Origin: Candidatus Omnitrophota bacterium
GTDB taxonomy: Bacteria > Omnitrophota > Gorgyraeia > Zapsychrales > Fredricksoniimonadaceae
Length of the DNA: 40,758 nt
Direction of reading: 5' to 3'
NCBI GenBank assembly: GCA_015232565.1
Contig: JADFZK010000028.1
Span: 1-40,758 of the forward strand
Position numbers and translations under genes: made by a program. The notes under the pieces are model-generated. The model was given only the letters and a program-made list of their open reading frames with translations. It made no database searches and was not told where the DNA came from. Shown here piece by piece: positions 40,401 to 40,758 of the stretch (position 1 is its first letter; each line of letters starts with the position of its first letter).

Positions 40401-40720
40401 TCTGTTTCCAGCATTACCTTTAAATGTGCCCCTAAAACGTAAGCCGCGTTATTGCGCTCCAGCACCTTGGCCTGGTCGGCCACAATCCAGACCTTGTTGA
40501 AAGCATCTACCGGTATATCAATACTGCCAAACTGCTTTTGCGCCCGAGCATAAACCTGGTCCCAAAATGCTTTGCCCAGTGAACGCTCCGGATAGATCAA
40601 CGATGCAGTCAGTTGTTTTAACACATAATCCTGGGCCAGCATGTCGCGTCCCATCTCGGTCTTACCAAGATCGTCGGGAATCATGCGGTCTTTTTCAAAT
40701 GGCGAAAGGTTGATAATCAT
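37478..40720 (-). CDS. Large Omnitrophota-type modular protein lacking the N-terminus of its paralogue
   Basis: The 1080-residue frame starts at an ATG directly preceded by an in-frame TAG; GGAAG lies 8 nt upstream. Residues 4-254 match residues 102-337 of the protein at 1531-4728: NLSPFEK, TEMGRD, FNKVWIV, HLKVMLE, EKEVNEGRNFA and RKYFSGG (248-254). The paralogue has about 100 more residues at its start, including a signal peptide; here that part is absent or interrupted, with two more stops in frame within 38 bases. The rest is mostly helical, unrelated to the paralogue, with a Pro/Thr/Asn-rich linker (about 111-146). The C-terminus ends GIILRVIPLASPFQLLGM, as in other Omnitrophota proteins I recall. 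It may be a degraded copy, or the true start may lie beyond the window. Confidence 0.72.
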   Translation of the reverse strand: MIINLSPFEKDRMIPDDLGKTEMGRDMLAQDYVLKQLTASLIYPERSLGKAFWDQVYARAQKQFGSIDIPVDAFNKVWIVADQAKVLERNNAAYVLGAHLKVMLETDYLATSTNAMPTPQPSNVKATQVSTQTPNAPNATNESNKIAKDVLREIVIPILEKEVNEGRNFAMLRQMFYSMIVATWYKKAVKGALLNDVYTDQSRTSGVLADDQAAKDQIYEQYLQAFKKGVFDYIKEDMDTVSQQSIPRKYFSGGLKLNVAAGYTGVGSPSGTEAQLMSVPGQAAVVPAVITLAGRSGSLVRRATNLALLMLQLAVAGDIFGAVSPNALGKALQGAGRVSDSLEVADTMRDNRMPDLNKMDPAKFRSEYLFSVEKMQLLLKGKDAQKAYEAIRDNVSSGPDSGRTWASQQMRFMMKWELLRLVVEAGGLDQTAYLKDFVTDLLNELNQQDPVSRLQDYTKYLTKFFSWKELSTVLYAALVNPESPVDGVKWGAAIVAGIVKLSPAELRKFKQDVLPLLLEWRGVEARKALGMGDPSAKTPEASSTDAAGASKALRVVDGKVQFLKTQTVSLALSEISKLLEIINHQAENKGLLEYASTSSTAGVVFSALAVALGFKIMETSNRAYINGEQGLMYKYWLEFSGDRSLAINRVRAWLLTQRMTILKQGTASLVFPVGREVLPSELEDLFIQWNIQNGGLLKGVEFHDKIVHFGKIEIGKGPVVNVIEGRETSADRERMTIYSASVRKLSDGIHITSMRDTSWVDDNLQRHRNETYVEVLWKQRGSPGAYLMSRKVGNEPRDITGFGVVGALKSIDTMGENFIIRTGDNVNDGPGTLLMPGLLLESETSPNIDNMDLKEPSIWGPVQVQDGRVIFSTVLAERSVEDVRSDIDMILQQIVLRPDLNKAKLFGQNKVYSLVVDSTRDTLPIYSVLAEFLGGNATHDNISKNNPDADKGYDMTYRYGMSFQLDMSNDWLVTRASELLSAMKSAITGDDKAQNDNLAPADASALPPGGISLNGQKMDIDLAKDGNGIEMKFDPAMVAEFRRGDLPGVQGIILRVIPLASPFQLLGMPTPADGTSVAHS

Positions 40721-40758
40721 CTAGAAGGCTTCCGCCCCGGACCATTACAGCTATAGTA
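40721..40758. other. Window edge upstream of the 1080-residue gene
   Basis: In frame with the gene below, the minus strand carries TAG, TAA and TAG stops here. No promoter or signal peptide coding sequence can be seen in the 38 bases available. Confidence 0.6.

Overview
This window most likely comes from an uncultured Gram-negative bacterium of the candidate phylum Omnitrophota (OP3). The main evidence is two roughly 1,070-residue proteins, one near each end, that share an N-terminal module with the signatures NLSPFEK, TEMGRD, FNKVWIV, EKEVNEGRNFA and RKYFSGG. I know this module from Omnitrophota genomes; that link rests on recollection, not a search. Apart from one truncated gene at the left edge, every supported gene lies on the minus strand, so the text below follows transcription from high to low coordinates. 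Both window edges cut or interrupt a gene.

Right end to 31 kb: a large secreted-type protein that lacks the N-terminus of its paralogue (37478-40720) is followed by rpsB-tsf-pyrH-frr with a strong promoter and a structured leader. A tRNA cluster (Lys, Leu, Gly) follows, with a spacer full of perfect palindromes and a 65-bp duplication. Next come a regulatory-type phosphotransferase set (EIIA, HPr, EI), a YvcK/GlmR homologue and a sugar-nucleotidyltransferase. A 148-bp near-palindrome separates the EIIA and YvcK genes.

29 to 20 kb: central metabolism. This part holds the methyl cycle (metK, ahcY), glycolysis (pfkA, class II fba), branched-chain and aromatic amino-acid synthesis (ilvC, leuA, aroE) and a prepilin peptidase coupled to aroE. 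Intrinsic terminators follow ilvC and fba.

20 to 16.7 kb: a short operon with a Cys-rich DUF6485-type protein, an unrecognised 285-residue protein, a U32-family (TrhP-like) enzyme and an exported retropepsin-like aspartic protease.

16.6 to 4.9 kb: the most unusual region. Twelve tightly packed genes, several overlapping by ATGA, start at a good promoter flanked by two palindromes. The first eight resemble the core of an F-type type IV secretion system: TraG N-terminal-like, VirB2/TraA-like pilin, TraL, TraE, TraK, TraB, TraV and the TraC/VirB4 ATPase. Without a break, the next four look like the outer-membrane and alignment part of a type IVb pilus or type II system: lipoprotein, secretin, a PilM/GspL-like protein with one membrane span, and a PilO/GspM-like protein. 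A secreted protein of unknown role closes the row. No relaxase, coupling protein, pilus motor, platform protein or type IV prepilin is present. The result looks like a hybrid envelope machine with one visible ATPase and two possible outer-membrane pore systems.

Left end: the second large modular protein (1531-4728, with a possible transglutaminase-like Cys-His core), then tRNA-Asn with a consensus promoter and a perfect terminator. The last gene is an AT-rich partial gene for a GIY-YIG-type homing endonuclease on the plus strand.
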